NCBI GenBank assembly: GCA_024235755.1 | Contig: JACKLV010000008.1 | Span: forward strand, 1-64,000 | Source of the DNA: Burkholderiales bacterium | GTDB taxonomy: Bacteria > Pseudomonadota > Gammaproteobacteria > Burkholderiales > Nitrosomonadaceae | Direction: 5' to 3' | DNA: 64,000 bases | Part shown: piece by piece, positions 1-8,486 of the stretch | How the letters are laid out: each line of letters begins with the position of its first letter | Numbering within the stretch: the stretch's first letter is position 1 | The notes under the pieces: model-generated | Told to the model about the DNA's origin: nothing | Seen by the model: only the letters and a program-made list of their open reading frames with translations | Databases searched by the model: none | Program-made: the position numbers and the translations under genes

Positions 1-48
1 TTTAGTGTCGGGCTTTGCGTTGCGAATAGTGATATCAGTAAGGGGCAT
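1..48 (-). CDS. P4-type tyrosine integrase, N-terminal 16 codons only
   Basis: Read on the minus strand from an ATG at 48 to the window edge, the sequence encodes MPLTDITIRNAKPDTK. This is the typical start of P4-like phage/island integrases (the DUF4102 arm-binding domain, usually MPLTDxxIRNAKP). The remainder lies outside the window. Integrases of this class commonly recombine at the 3' end of tRNA or tmRNA genes, and ssrA ends only about 160 bp away, so an integrated island probably extends to the left. Identification rests on 16 residues plus context. Confidence 0.75.
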   Translation of the reverse strand, partial: MPLTDITIRNAKPDTK

Positions 49-106
49 GGGGCAACTCCGCAGTGGGGCAACTCAGTTGCCCTCAATGTTGCCCCCACTT
101 GCCCCC
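48..106. repeat. Cluster of five GTTGCCCC-type short repeats upstream of the integrase
   Basis: GGGGCAACTC occurs twice in direct orientation (49-58 and 65-74, 16 bp apart). It is followed by three inverted copies: GTTGCCCT at 76-83, GTTGCCCCC at 88-96 and TTGCCCCC at 99-106. They lie between the integrase start and the ssrA terminator, where arm-type sites for integrase or excisionase, or autoregulatory sites, are expected. The function is inferred from position only. Confidence 0.6.
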
Positions 107-150
107 GGATGTCAATAGATAAAATTGTATCTAATTGGACAGTTGGATAA

Positions 151-176
151 TAAAAAACCCGCTGTTACGCGGGTTT
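151..176 (-). terminator. Rho-independent terminator of ssrA
   Basis: An eight-base stem (AAACCCGC / GCGGGTTT) with a six-base loop is followed, on the minus strand, by a T run. It lies about 35 bp past the encoded CCA end of ssrA. Confidence 0.8.
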
Positions 177-209
177 CTGGATTTTGTTGGATGGTGTTGG
201 ATGTTTTAA

Positions 210-568
210 TGGTGGAGACGGCGGGAATCGAACCCGCGTCCGCAAGCCCTCTACAGGCAGTTCTACATACTTAGCCGTGTCTATTGATTTAACCTGGCAA
301 CCGCCAACCGGCAGGCTGATGACAAGCGAGTTACCTTTTATTTAACGCCCTGCAAAGTAACCCTGCAATGCGCGATCCCCGTTAGTGACTCTGCTGTCTG
401 TTGCCAGACCCGGCGTTGAGGCCCACCGGCGCAGAGGCTAGCCATTAAGCGGCTAAAGCGTAGTTTTCGTCGTTTGCGACTATTGTTTTCAGATGGATTT
501 ACGAGGTTATCTGATCCTCGGTATGCCCTACGCTGCTTTGCAACCCACGTCGAAGCCAGATCGTCCCC
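210..568 (-). ncRNA. ssrA: Transfer-messenger RNA (tmRNA)
   Basis: tmRNA rescues stalled ribosomes by acting first as a tRNA-Ala and then as a short message for a degradation tag. On the minus strand the 5' end starts GGGGACGATCTGGCTTCGACG-like and the 3' end carries a T-arm followed by an encoded CCA (210-212). The internal message reads GCA AAC GAC GAA AAC TAC GCT TTA GCC GCT TAA, that is ANDENYALAA, a betaproteobacterial type of tag. The surrounding core (AATAGTCGCAAACGACGAAAACTACG) is nearly identical to that of enteric ssrA. The 359-nt length is normal. The 3' end is a frequent island attachment site, and an integrase start lies just beyond it. Confidence 0.97.
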
Positions 569-635
569 GGGATTATTTGCAGTATTGCTAAGATGGAATT
601 GAATGGTTAAAGTTCAATGTCCTTTGTGCATTTTA

Positions 636-1292
636 TCATTTGGCAAGGATATAGGCGAGCAACTCCTGTGGGTGATCAATAATATGATTTGCACCCCAGG
701 TTTCAGGCGGCTGGGAATCACCAAGATAACCGTAACGCGCTATCACCGGCTCCATTCCGGCTGCGAGGCTGGCTTTGACATCGCGCAGGTCATCGCCCAG
801 GTATATGCATTCCGCGGGAAAGACGGAAATTTTTTCACTGGCCAACAGAAGCGGTTCGGGGTGGGGTTTAGTGTGGCTAGTTTCGTCTCCGCAAACCACG
901 CAGGTTACCCGATGCTTAAGCCCCAGTAGTTCGATGAGTGGATGAGTGAAACGGGACGGTTTGTTAGTGACGATGCCCCATGGCAAAGCCTGTGCGTCCA
1001 GACTATCAATCAGTTCCGCGATACCGGGAAACAATCGGGTTTCATGGCAGAGGCGCTGGGTATAGAATTCCAGGAATTCATCGCGCATATCGATATAGCC
1101 TGGATCTTCAGGGCCGATATTGAATCCCACACCAAGCAGTCCACGTGCGCCGGCAGATGCATGGACGCGGATCTGTTCGATGGGTAACGGATCAAGCTTT
1201 CTGTTGATGCGTTGCCGGTTTAATGCGTGACCAAGATCTGGCGCCGTGTCGGCCAGCGTGCCATCAAAATCAAACAAAATTGCGCTAATCAT
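636..1292 (-). CDS. gph: Phosphoglycolate phosphatase (HAD family)
   Basis: Hydrolyses 2-phosphoglycolate, formed by RubisCO oxygenation or DNA repair, to glycolate. The 218-residue protein begins with HAD motif I, DFDGTLAD (nucleophile Asp8, acid Asp10). TNKPSRF around residue 110 matches motif II, a lysine in HTKPHP around 142 matches motif III, and GDDLRDVKAS around 166 matches motif IV. It is the last gene of an mtaD-ubiG-gph run and starts 30 bp after ubiG. The ubiG-gph order is common in betaproteobacteria. A GlcD-like oxidase lies at 12-13 kb and could use the glycolate produced. Other small HAD phosphatases look alike, so the substrate rests mainly on gene order. Confidence 0.88.
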   Translation of the reverse strand: MISAILFDFDGTLADTAPDLGHALNRQRINRKLDPLPIEQIRVHASAGARGLLGVGFNIGPEDPGYIDMRDEFLEFYTQRLCHETRLFPGIAELIDSLDAQALPWGIVTNKPSRFTHPLIELLGLKHRVTCVVCGDETSHTKPHPEPLLLASEKISVFPAECIYLGDDLRDVKASLAAGMEPVIARYGYLGDSQPPETWGANHIIDHPQELLAYILAK

Positions 1293-1322
1293 GTTTTGTT
1301 TAATACAAGTTTGGCAACAATA

Positions 1323-2027
1323 TCAGGCCCGGCAGGCCATGATATAGTTAACATCTGTGTCTGCTTCAAGGGCATAGATTTTAGTAAATGGATTGTAGGT
1401 CATACCAATCAGTTGTTCATCAAAAAGACCCGCATTTCGTATCATGCGTGACAGTTCAGAAGGTTTGATGAAACTGGCGTATTCATGCGTGCCTCGGGGC
1501 AGCAATTGGAGAATATACTCCGCGCCAATAATGGCGAACAAGTAGGATTTCGGATTGCGGTTGATGGTGGAAAAAAATACCCAGCCACCGGGTTTCGCAA
1601 GTTTTGAACAAGACTGCACAATACTCATGGGGTCGGGTACATGTTCCAGCATTTCCATACAAGTGACGATGTCGTAGTGGTGCGGCTGCTCTTTGGCAAG
1701 CGATTCTGTTGTAATTTTACGGTACTCAACCTGCTGGCCGCTCTCCAGCAGGTGCAGCCTGGCAACTTTAAGGGCTTTGTCGCTCAAGTCGATTCCCGTG
1801 ACATTTGCGCCGCGCGTAGCCATGCCTTCGGATAATATGCCGCCGCCGCAGCCGACATCCAATACCGTTTTACCTTCCAATCCGGCATGCTCTTCAATGT
1901 AATTCATGCGCAAAGGGTTAATTTCATGTAGCGGTTTGAATTCGCTGTTTGGATCCCACCAGCGGTGCGCCAATTGGCTGAATTTTTCCAGCTCCAATGG
2001 ATCTGCATTGATACCGTCATCTTTCAT
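1323..2027 (-). CDS. ubiG: Ubiquinone biosynthesis O-methyltransferase UbiG
   Basis: SAM-dependent methyltransferase that carries out both O-methylations in ubiquinone synthesis. I place the start at 2027 because AAGGAAAT lies just upstream of that ATG and the protein then begins MKDDGINADPLELEKFSQLA, as in known UbiG. The longer open frame to 2150 would add 41 unrelated residues. The 234-residue protein has the family signature HRWWDPNSEFKPLHEINPLR (residues 21-40) and the SAM-binding loop VLDVGCGGG (55-63). It lies between mtaD and gph in one minus-strand run. Confidence 0.95.
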   Translation of the reverse strand: MKDDGINADPLELEKFSQLAHRWWDPNSEFKPLHEINPLRMNYIEEHAGLEGKTVLDVGCGGGILSEGMATRGANVTGIDLSDKALKVARLHLLESGQQVEYRKITTESLAKEQPHHYDIVTCMEMLEHVPDPMSIVQSCSKLAKPGGWVFFSTINRNPKSYLFAIIGAEYILQLLPRGTHEYASFIKPSELSRMIRNAGLFDEQLIGMTYNPFTKIYALEADTDVNYIMACRA

Positions 2028-2085
2028 TTTATTTCCTTGGTTGATTTTCCCCGCATTGAAAAGGCTTGTCATTGTTCCATTAACT

Positions 2086-3414
2086 TTACGCGGATGATTT
2101 GATGCAGCTTTCCCAATATAGTGCGCGGCGACGCAGTTCAGCGTCGTCAAGCGTGGTCAATTGCTTATCTTCAAGTAAGATTTTACCATTTACCCAGACA
2201 TGACTCACCTGTTCGCGTCCGGCCGCATAAACGAGGTGTGAAACGGGATCGTAACATGGTGACAGATGCAGGTCAGAGAAGTCAATCGCTGTTATATCCG
2301 CAGCTTTGCCGCGCTCTAGGCTGCCCGTGACTGAATCAATGCCAAGTGCGCAAGCACCGTTGATAGTGGCCATTTCAAGCGCCTGGTAGGCTGGCAGTGT
2401 ATCAGCGCAGCCGCTTGTTGCTTTGGCGAGTAAGGCGGTTAACCGCATTTCTTCAAAAATGTCCAGCCGGTTGTTGCTGGCGGCACCGTCGGTGCCAAGC
2501 GCAATGTTTACCCCGTTGTCTAGAAGTAACGGGATGGGGGAAAAGCCATTTGCCAATTTGAGATTGGATGAAGGGCAATGCACAACATGGCAACCGTGTT
2601 GTCGCATCAGTTGGATTTCATTGTCATTTAAGTGCACCATGTGCACTGCGATCAAGCCGGGTCCGAGTAAGCCAAGTTGTTGCATGCGTTCAATCGGACG
2701 CATGCCGTGCGATTCCATTCCGATATTAATTTCATCCGTGGTTTCATGAAGATGAATATGTATCGGAACTTCAAGCTGTTCGGCGTAAGTCAGGATATGC
2801 GTAAGTGTCTGATTACTGACTGTATAGGGCGCATGCGGCGCAAAGCAGAATGACAACAGTGGGTTGGGGTGCAATTTATCGCGCAATGCCACGCCTTTGG
2901 TCAAATAATCATCGGCATCGCTTGCGTATGGTGTTGGAAAATCGATGGCAATCATGCCAATTGCCGCACGCATGCCAATATCCAAGGCTCCTTGTGCTAT
3001 CGCCTCGGGGAAAAAATACATGTCATTGAAACAGGTGATGCCGCTTCTGAGCATCTCGGCGCAAGCCAGGCGTGTGCCGTCAAGTACAAATGATTCATTG
3101 ACATGGCGATTTTCGGTTGGCCAGATATACTTATTCAGCCAGGTCATTAATGGTAAATCATCCGCTAGTCCGCGCATTAGAATCATTGCTGCATGGGTGT
3201 GCGCGTTAACAAGTCCCGGAATTAGCGCATGATTATTCAGATTGATGGTATTCTTTGGATTAAATTTTGTATGTGCGGTATGACTAGGCAGAATGTCGGC
3301 TATGTTGCCTTGATGGACGGCAACAGCGTGGTTGTCGAGAACAGATTGCTGTGCGTCGACCGGAATAACCCAGCGAGCCTCAATCAGAGTATCAATTTCG
3401 TTGATGTGAGTCAT
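2086..3414 (-). CDS. mtaD: 5-methylthioadenosine / S-adenosylhomocysteine deaminase family amidohydrolase
   Basis: Zinc-dependent deaminase of the TRZ/ATZ amidohydrolase family, expected to deaminate S-adenosylhomocysteine and methylthioadenosine. Visible metal ligands and signatures are VNAHTHAAM (about residues 69-77), HIHLHET (around 220), VVHCPSSNLKL (around 280) and GTDGAASNN (around 310). The 442-residue length is normal. The next gene downstream is ubiG, an SAM-dependent methyltransferase, so removal of the methylation by-product next to a methyltransferase makes functional sense. A strong terminator (3427-3456) lies just upstream of the start. This run therefore needs its own promoter in the short gap or read-through from the OmpA gene. 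Confidence 0.87.
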   Translation of the reverse strand: MTHINEIDTLIEARWVIPVDAQQSVLDNHAVAVHQGNIADILPSHTAHTKFNPKNTINLNNHALIPGLVNAHTHAAMILMRGLADDLPLMTWLNKYIWPTENRHVNESFVLDGTRLACAEMLRSGITCFNDMYFFPEAIAQGALDIGMRAAIGMIAIDFPTPYASDADDYLTKGVALRDKLHPNPLLSFCFAPHAPYTVSNQTLTHILTYAEQLEVPIHIHLHETTDEINIGMESHGMRPIERMQQLGLLGPGLIAVHMVHLNDNEIQLMRQHGCHVVHCPSSNLKLANGFSPIPLLLDNGVNIALGTDGAASNNRLDIFEEMRLTALLAKATSGCADTLPAYQALEMATINGACALGIDSVTGSLERGKAADITAIDFSDLHLSPCYDPVSHLVYAAGREQVSHVWVNGKILLEDKQLTTLDDAELRRRALYWESCIKSSA

Positions 3415-3426
3415 TGAGTTGGTTAT

Positions 3427-3456
3427 AAAAAAGCCCTGTGGAAACAGGGCTTTTTT
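3427..3456 (-). terminator. Terminator between the OmpA-type gene and mtaD
   Basis: A perfect hairpin, AAGCCCTGT / ACAGGGCTT with a GGAA loop, is flanked by A and T runs on both sides, so it can work in either direction. It ends the minus-strand OmpA gene (stop at 3494) and sits only 13 bp before the mtaD start. Confidence 0.85.
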
Positions 3457-3493
3457 ACTCCAGTCATAGGAGAGCCTTATTCAGGCAGGGTGT

Positions 3494-4171
3494 TTATCGT
3501 GAACCGGCTACTTCGACTTCAACACGCCGATCAGGTCTCAGACATTCTTTGAGTGCAGCGCCACCTTTGCCATCACAGGTACTGCCGGTTACAGGTTGTG
3601 TTTCACCTTTGCCATCTGTAAAGATGCGGCTATCAGGAATGCCTTTCGATACCAGATAGGCTTTAACAGATTCTGCACGACGAACTGACAGTCTTTGGTT
3701 GTAATCTGGATTGCCAATTCTGTCAGCGTGTCCAACAGCAACGATGACATCATAATTGATGCCTTCCAGGCCGCGAGCGAATTCATCGAGCGCAACTTTT
3801 CCATTTGGTTTCAAGACGGCACTGTCAAAATCAAATAATGCATCAGCCGAGAAGGTCAGTTTTTCAGGTGGTGTTACCGGCGCAGGTGCTGGTGCCTCCG
3901 GTTCGGCTTCTGCTACTTTTTCATAGCCATCGCAGCCCTCTACAACAGCCAGCGACTCATCCCAGTAACCTGTACGCCAGCAATGATGGCCCAGATCTGG
4001 CGAACTGCGCCAAACTACGCCATTTTCATCTTCTACCGCGTAACCTTCGGCTTTTTCAATATCGTTTTCATATCGATCTATCGGATCTACCTGCGCTGCA
4101 ACTGTGCCGGAGAAGAACGCTGGTAATAAAATCATTCCGATCAGTTTTTTCTTGGCTGACAATTTATTCAT
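3494..4171 (-). CDS. OmpA-family outer-membrane / peptidoglycan-linking protein
   Basis: Exported 225-residue protein. Residues 1-26 form a signal peptide (positive start, hydrophobic core, cleavage near VAA-QVD). A short acidic and Trp-containing region follows (VWRSSPDLGHHCWRTGYWD). A Pro/Ala linker (about 98-110) leads to a C-terminal OmpA domain (about 112-225). That domain has the peptidoglycan-binding features FDFDSAVLKPNG, GHADRIGNPDYNQRLSVRRA and RPDRRVEVEV. There is no N-terminal eight-strand barrel, so it resembles the short betaproteobacterial OmpA proteins found upstream of ubiG. It has its own terminator and lies alone behind a 536-bp upstream gap. Confidence 0.87.
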   Translation of the reverse strand: MNKLSAKKKLIGMILLPAFFSGTVAAQVDPIDRYENDIEKAEGYAVEDENGVVWRSSPDLGHHCWRTGYWDESLAVVEGCDGYEKVAEAEPEAPAPAPVTPPEKLTFSADALFDFDSAVLKPNGKVALDEFARGLEGINYDVIVAVGHADRIGNPDYNQRLSVRRAESVKAYLVSKGIPDSRIFTDGKGETQPVTGSTCDGKGGAALKECLRPDRRVEVEVAGSR

Positions 4172-4707
4172 GCTGTTATCCCTTTAAAGTGAAAACTTCA
4201 GATTTAATTATTTGTTACTGGCATCCAATAACAAAAGTCCGTCCCACCATTGTTTTCGTTTCACGTATGATGTGCTGACGGGATTATGGATTTATATACG
4301 GATTTTTGTCAAATATAGGTGTGTCTTTTCCGCAACACGAGCGTTAGTAATTTGAAAATTAATGAAATTGTTTTGGTAATGTGAAGTGTTTGTCAAGCAA
4401 TTATCAGGCTGGAATAATACCATTGTGTCGTAATAATCATACAGTTTAATGCTCGCCAGAACCTCCGTTGTGATGGGGCGGGAGTTTGAGTGTCGCTGAC
4501 AATTTGTTGTCTTGCCGGACATAGCCTGGCACCACGCCGCCATAGATATTTTCAAAAATATTCAGTAATTGCGAATATGAAGAGACAGTTTTGTGCTATA
4601 GAATACAGTTAAAAGTGAAGTGTGTCGCGGCAAAGTGTTAAATGTGTGAGGATTAACTGCAGGTCGGCTCGACCTGATCGATTGGTTCAATACGGAAGAA
4701 CGTATTT
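4172..4707. other. Divergent intergenic region
   Basis: A 536-bp AT-rich spacer between the divergent OmpA and ABC genes. It must contain both promoters. I see no credible coding frame. The one clear element is the short palindrome at 4661-4675, listed separately. Confidence 0.6.
4661..4675. promoter_or_regulatory. Short palindrome upstream of the ABC operon
   Basis: AGGTCG-GCT-CGACCT, a 6-3-6 inverted repeat, lies 33 bp before the ATG of the ABC ATPase gene. It could be an operator or a small leader hairpin. No regulator is suggested by the sequence. Confidence 0.35.
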
Positions 4708-5457
4708 ATGAATGATGAGCGCGAATGCTTAACCCTTTCAGCGCAGCATATACAACGAAATTATGGCGCTCGAATCGCTGTATTTGATTTTACGCTGCAA
4801 CTTAAGAAAGGTGAGGTGCTTGGGCTATTGGGACCGAATGGGGCTGGCAAGACCACGACCCTGCGTATGATTACCGGCAATCTTGCTCCCAGCAGTGGAA
4901 GTATTGAGGTTTGTGGTGTTGATTTGTTGGATGAACCGCAAAAAGCCAAGGCGCATATTGGTTATTTGCCGGAGATGCCGCCGCTGTATCTAGAGATGAC
5001 TGTGGACGAATATCTGCGATTTGCCGCGCGCCTTCACCGGGTGAGTAATGAGCGCACAACGCATGCGCTCGATCGCTGTAAACAGCGCTGTGGTCTGGTT
5101 GATCGCGGAAAACAATTGATCGGCACCTTATCAAAAGGACTGCAGCAGCGTGTAGGAATTGCGCAGGCGATAATACATGAGCCGGACGTAATTATTCTGG
5201 ATGAACCTACAGTCGGGCTTGATCCAAATCAGATGCGAGAAATACGTGCATTAATACAGGATCTGGGGAAATCGCGCAGTGTGATTCTATCCACACATAT
5301 TTTGTCAGAGGTAGAAAGTGTTTGTGACCGGGTGCAGGTCATGCACGAAGGGCGCATGGTACTAAACGAAACCCTAGCCGAGCTCAGGCAGAAAGGCGCA
5401 AATTTGGAAACGGAATTTATCCGGCTGACACAAAATTCACAATCGATAACTTGCTGA
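4708..5457 (+). CDS. ABC transporter ATP-binding protein (GldA-like)
   Basis: Energises the membrane partner encoded immediately downstream. The 249-residue protein has Walker A GPNGAGKTT (about 41-49), the signature LSKGLQQRVGIAQA (about 140-153), Walker B VIILDEPTVGLDP (about 160-172) and the switch His in STHILSEV. It starts a tight four-gene run (gaps of 12, 35 and 15 bp) with a six-helix permease, a GldG-like protein and a DUF4340 protein. In non-gliding proteobacteria this gldA-gldF-gldG-like set has no settled substrate. A GGAAG sequence supports the chosen ATG. Confidence 0.9.
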   Translation: MNDERECLTLSAQHIQRNYGARIAVFDFTLQLKKGEVLGLLGPNGAGKTTTLRMITGNLAPSSGSIEVCGVDLLDEPQKAKAHIGYLPEMPPLYLEMTVDEYLRFAARLHRVSNERTTHALDRCKQRCGLVDRGKQLIGTLSKGLQQRVGIAQAIIHEPDVIILDEPTVGLDPNQMREIRALIQDLGKSRSVILSTHILSEVESVCDRVQVMHEGRMVLNETLAELRQKGANLETEFIRLTQNSQSITC

Positions 5458-5469
5458 GTTTCAATCAAT

Positions 5470-6213
5470 ATGATTCTTGTCATTGCGCGTAAAGAACTAT
5501 ACATGATGTTTTGTTCGCCGTTGGCGTGGATGTTGTTTGCATCTATACAATTGCTGTTTGCGTGGTTTTTTCTGGGACGTTTGGATGCTTTTTTGCAGCT
5601 ACAGCCACAATTAATACAGATTGCCAATCCACCCGGGTTCACTGAGATTATTGTTACTCCGGTATTTGCGCTGGCTGCGATTGTATTGTTGTTAATGACG
5701 CCCTTATTGACAATGCGGCAGTTTGCGGAGGAACGCAAGAACCATACGCTAACGCTGCTGCTTTCCGCGCCTGTATCGATAACTGAAATCGTGCTGGGAA
5801 AATTTCTGGGTCTGATTGTTTTTTTTCTTGGGGTTATCCTTTTGATGGTGGCGATGTTTCTAACACTGCTGGTTGGAGGTACATTGGACTATGGCCTGTT
5901 AATCAGTGGTGGGTTAGGGTTGTTTTTGTTAATCTGTTGTTTTATTGCGCTGGGGCTTTATATTTCCAGTCTGACAACACAACCCGTGATTGCTGCTATA
6001 GGCATGTTGGGTGTACTACTGGGTTTTTGGGTGGTGGATCTGGTTAGCAGCGACTATCAGGGCTGGATATATCTCGTTTCAATTTTCAAACAGTTTGAAC
6101 TGTTTAATAATGGGTTGATGGATACGTTTAGTTTGGCTTATTTTTTACTATTTATACTGTTTTTCTTGGTGTTGACTATCCGTCGTCTAGACGGTGAACG
6201 ACTGCATGGATAG
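5470..6213 (+). CDS. ABC transporter permease (GldF-like)
   Basis: 247 residues with about six hydrophobic segments (roughly 15-37, 58-80, 100-135, 140-165, 172-192 and 218-240), typical of ABC-2 type permeases. The conserved stretch MRQFAEERKNHTLTLLLSAP (about 82-101) marks the GldF-like branch. It follows the ATPase by 12 bp, so the two are almost certainly cotranscribed and form one complex in the inner membrane. Confidence 0.88.
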   Translation: MILVIARKELYMMFCSPLAWMLFASIQLLFAWFFLGRLDAFLQLQPQLIQIANPPGFTEIIVTPVFALAAIVLLLMTPLLTMRQFAEERKNHTLTLLLSAPVSITEIVLGKFLGLIVFFLGVILLMVAMFLTLLVGGTLDYGLLISGGLGLFLLICCFIALGLYISSLTTQPVIAAIGMLGVLLGFWVVDLVSSDYQGWIYLVSIFKQFELFNNGLMDTFSLAYFLLFILFFLVLTIRRLDGERLHG

Positions 6214-6248
6214 AGTACTAGTTTGGCATCCACCATTGATTTGTAATA

Positions 6249-7604
6249 TTGATGCGTGCAAATAAATCATTACGTTTTCAATTAAAAATGCAGCAGGGCA
6301 TTTTTGTGCTGTTGTTGCTGTCGCTACTTGTTTTGCTGGGATATCTGGCCTTGGAGACACGGGTGCAATGGGATATCAGCCAGAATGGTCGGAATACATT
6401 GAGTCAGACCAGCATTGAAATTCTCAGTAAAATGACTGCACCGGTGCAAATAGCCGCTTTTGCCACGGAACAACATGTCCAGTTTGGCGATGTGCGGGAA
6501 ATTATTCATAATTTCGTGCAACTTTACCAGCGGATTAAGCCGGATATTTCATTGACGTTTATCGACCCTACCGAGCACCCGGATTTGGCCAGAGAAGCTG
6601 GCGTACAGGTCAATGGAGAGCTGGTAATTCATTATCAGAACAAACAAGCGCGTTTGACAACGATTAATGAACAGGCAATGACCCAGGTGCTCATGCGTTT
6701 GTCTCGTCCATATGAAAAATTGATTTTGGCGTTGAGCGGACATGGAGAACGCAGTCTTGTGGGCGCAGCTAATTATGATCTGGGAGAATTTGGACAGCAA
6801 TTGCAAGTGAATGGATTTATTAGTGAACCGTTAAATCTGACAGTCACACCTAATATTCCATCTGATGCGGATATGCTGCTGATCGCCTCGCCACAGACTG
6901 ATTTGTTGCCAGGCGAAGTAGATAAACTACTCGAGTATATCGATAACGGTGGTAATCTGTTGTGGTTGGTCGACCGGGAGTCTCTGCGAGGACTATTGCC
7001 GTTAACCGAAAAGCTGCATTTGATCATGACGCCCGGTGTAGTAATCGATCCGCAGGCTGAGCAGTTGAAGGCGCCTGTTACATTTGCGTTGGGTACCGGT
7101 TACGGCAGACATGCAATCACCCGTGGTTTCAATTATATTACGGTCTTTCCGTTTGCGCGTCAGATTGTTTTTAATGAGAATCAAACATGGCGAGCTGTTC
7201 CATTGGTCGATGTCGCGCATAATGGCTGGGTAAAGTATGGCGCGGATGATAACTATACTTTTGATCCGGAGGAAGATATCGCCGGTCCGGTGACAATCGC
7301 CGTGGCGTTGTCACGCGAAATTAATGACCGTGAACAACGGGTTATTGTCGTCGGTAACGGCCATTTTCTAGCTAACATGTATCTGGGTAATGGCAATAAT
7401 TTAGATTTTGGGATTAATCTGTTTAACTGGTTATCCGGTGATGAGGAAATGATCACCATTCAACCGCGTGCCACACTGGACAGTCAATTGGTATTGACCG
7501 ACACTGAATTAACGGTAGTTGTGGTTTTCTTTTTGCTCGTTCTGCCAATTACTTTTTTACTGAGTGGCGCTGTTATCTGGTGGCGCCGGAAAAGAGCGAC
7601 TTAA
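6249..7604 (+). CDS. GldG-like ABC auxiliary membrane protein
   Basis: 451 residues. An N-terminal membrane anchor (about 15-38) is followed by a large periplasmic region and a second helix near the C-terminus (about 418-445) ending WWRRKRAT. The ILALSGHGERSL stretch (about 160-170) and the DMLLIASPQTDLLPGEVDKL / GGNLLWLVD region (about 215-245) are characteristic of the GldG / ABC_transp_aux family. It is third in the operon, and the partner DUF4340 protein starts 15 bp later. Its molecular role is unknown. Confidence 0.85.
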   Translation: MMRANKSLRFQLKMQQGIFVLLLLSLLVLLGYLALETRVQWDISQNGRNTLSQTSIEILSKMTAPVQIAAFATEQHVQFGDVREIIHNFVQLYQRIKPDISLTFIDPTEHPDLAREAGVQVNGELVIHYQNKQARLTTINEQAMTQVLMRLSRPYEKLILALSGHGERSLVGAANYDLGEFGQQLQVNGFISEPLNLTVTPNIPSDADMLLIASPQTDLLPGEVDKLLEYIDNGGNLLWLVDRESLRGLLPLTEKLHLIMTPGVVIDPQAEQLKAPVTFALGTGYGRHAITRGFNYITVFPFARQIVFNENQTWRAVPLVDVAHNGWVKYGADDNYTFDPEEDIAGPVTIAVALSREINDREQRVIVVGNGHFLANMYLGNGNNLDFGINLFNWLSGDEEMITIQPRATLDSQLVLTDTELTVVVVFFLLVLPITFLLSGAVIWWRRKRAT

Positions 7605-7619
7605 CTGTCAATTAAGGTT

Positions 7620-8468
7620 ATGACGTATCATTCACAAATTAATCTGATCATGCTGGCTACCATCATAGGCCTGGCATTTTTTCTTTATTTGACACCGCAG
7701 TTTCAATCCGAAACAGATGATACATTTCAGGTTTCTCTACGTACTCCAGATGCGGTGCAATCGATTCGTATTGTGCGGCAGGGGCGGGAAATTGAACTAC
7801 AGCGCATTGGTGGTGGCTGGCATTTAACGATGCCGGTTTTTGCGCGGGCAGATAATATACGCATTGAAAAATTGCTCAATGTTTTGTCTGCAAACAGTCG
7901 GCAGCGTTTTCCGCTGAGAGATATTGAGCATTTTAACCTGGATCAACCTCTCATTGAATTGTATATTGATGACGATCATTTTGCGTTCGGTGGACTCGCG
8001 CCGGTCACTAATGAGCAATATCTGGCAATCAACGGTGATGTGTATCTGGTTTCTCCACGTTATGCGATTTGGGTGCCCGTGGATCCACTGGATCTGGCCG
8101 ATTCAAAGTTGCTGACCGATGACGAGTTGCCAGTAAGCTTTGAGTTGAACGGGGTATCGGTTAGACAAAAAAACGGTGCGTGGCAAACTGATGCAAGAAA
8201 CGGAAACGATCAGAGTAGTGAAGAATTGAAGCGCTGGGTTAACAATTGGCGCAATTACCGGGCATCAGAATTATTGATGAAGCCGTTGCGCGATTCGGAG
8301 GGTACTATGGCCGGAATAATCAGCCTTCAGGATGGACGCAACATAATCATTACAGCTGTCGAACATGAACACGGAACGGCATTTTATCGTGACAATGAAC
8401 AGATTGGTTATCTGTTTCCTGAATCGGTAAGTCGACAATTGCTTAATCCGGAAAAGATCGCGGACTAA
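7620..8468 (+). CDS. DUF4340 domain protein
   Basis: 282 residues: one N-terminal membrane helix (about 7-25) followed by a beta-rich extracytoplasmic domain. The pattern is that of DUF4340: an early beta region after the anchor (VQSIRIVRQGREIELQRIGGGWHL), then DNIRIEKLLNVL, and later YASEL-like residues RNYRASELLM. This family regularly accompanies GldG-like proteins. It closes the ABC operon; mutM starts 18 bp later and may be read through. Confidence 0.8.
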   Translation: MTYHSQINLIMLATIIGLAFFLYLTPQFQSETDDTFQVSLRTPDAVQSIRIVRQGREIELQRIGGGWHLTMPVFARADNIRIEKLLNVLSANSRQRFPLRDIEHFNLDQPLIELYIDDDHFAFGGLAPVTNEQYLAINGDVYLVSPRYAIWVPVDPLDLADSKLLTDDELPVSFELNGVSVRQKNGAWQTDARNGNDQSSEELKRWVNNWRNYRASELLMKPLRDSEGTMAGIISLQDGRNIIITAVEHEHGTAFYRDNEQIGYLFPESVSRQLLNPEKIAD

Positions 8469-8486
8469 AGTACAGGCGATTTCTGT

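Noticed and set aside
603..929. 108-codon plus-strand frame opposite gph
   Set aside because: Overlaps the well-supported gph gene in antisense and has no family features.
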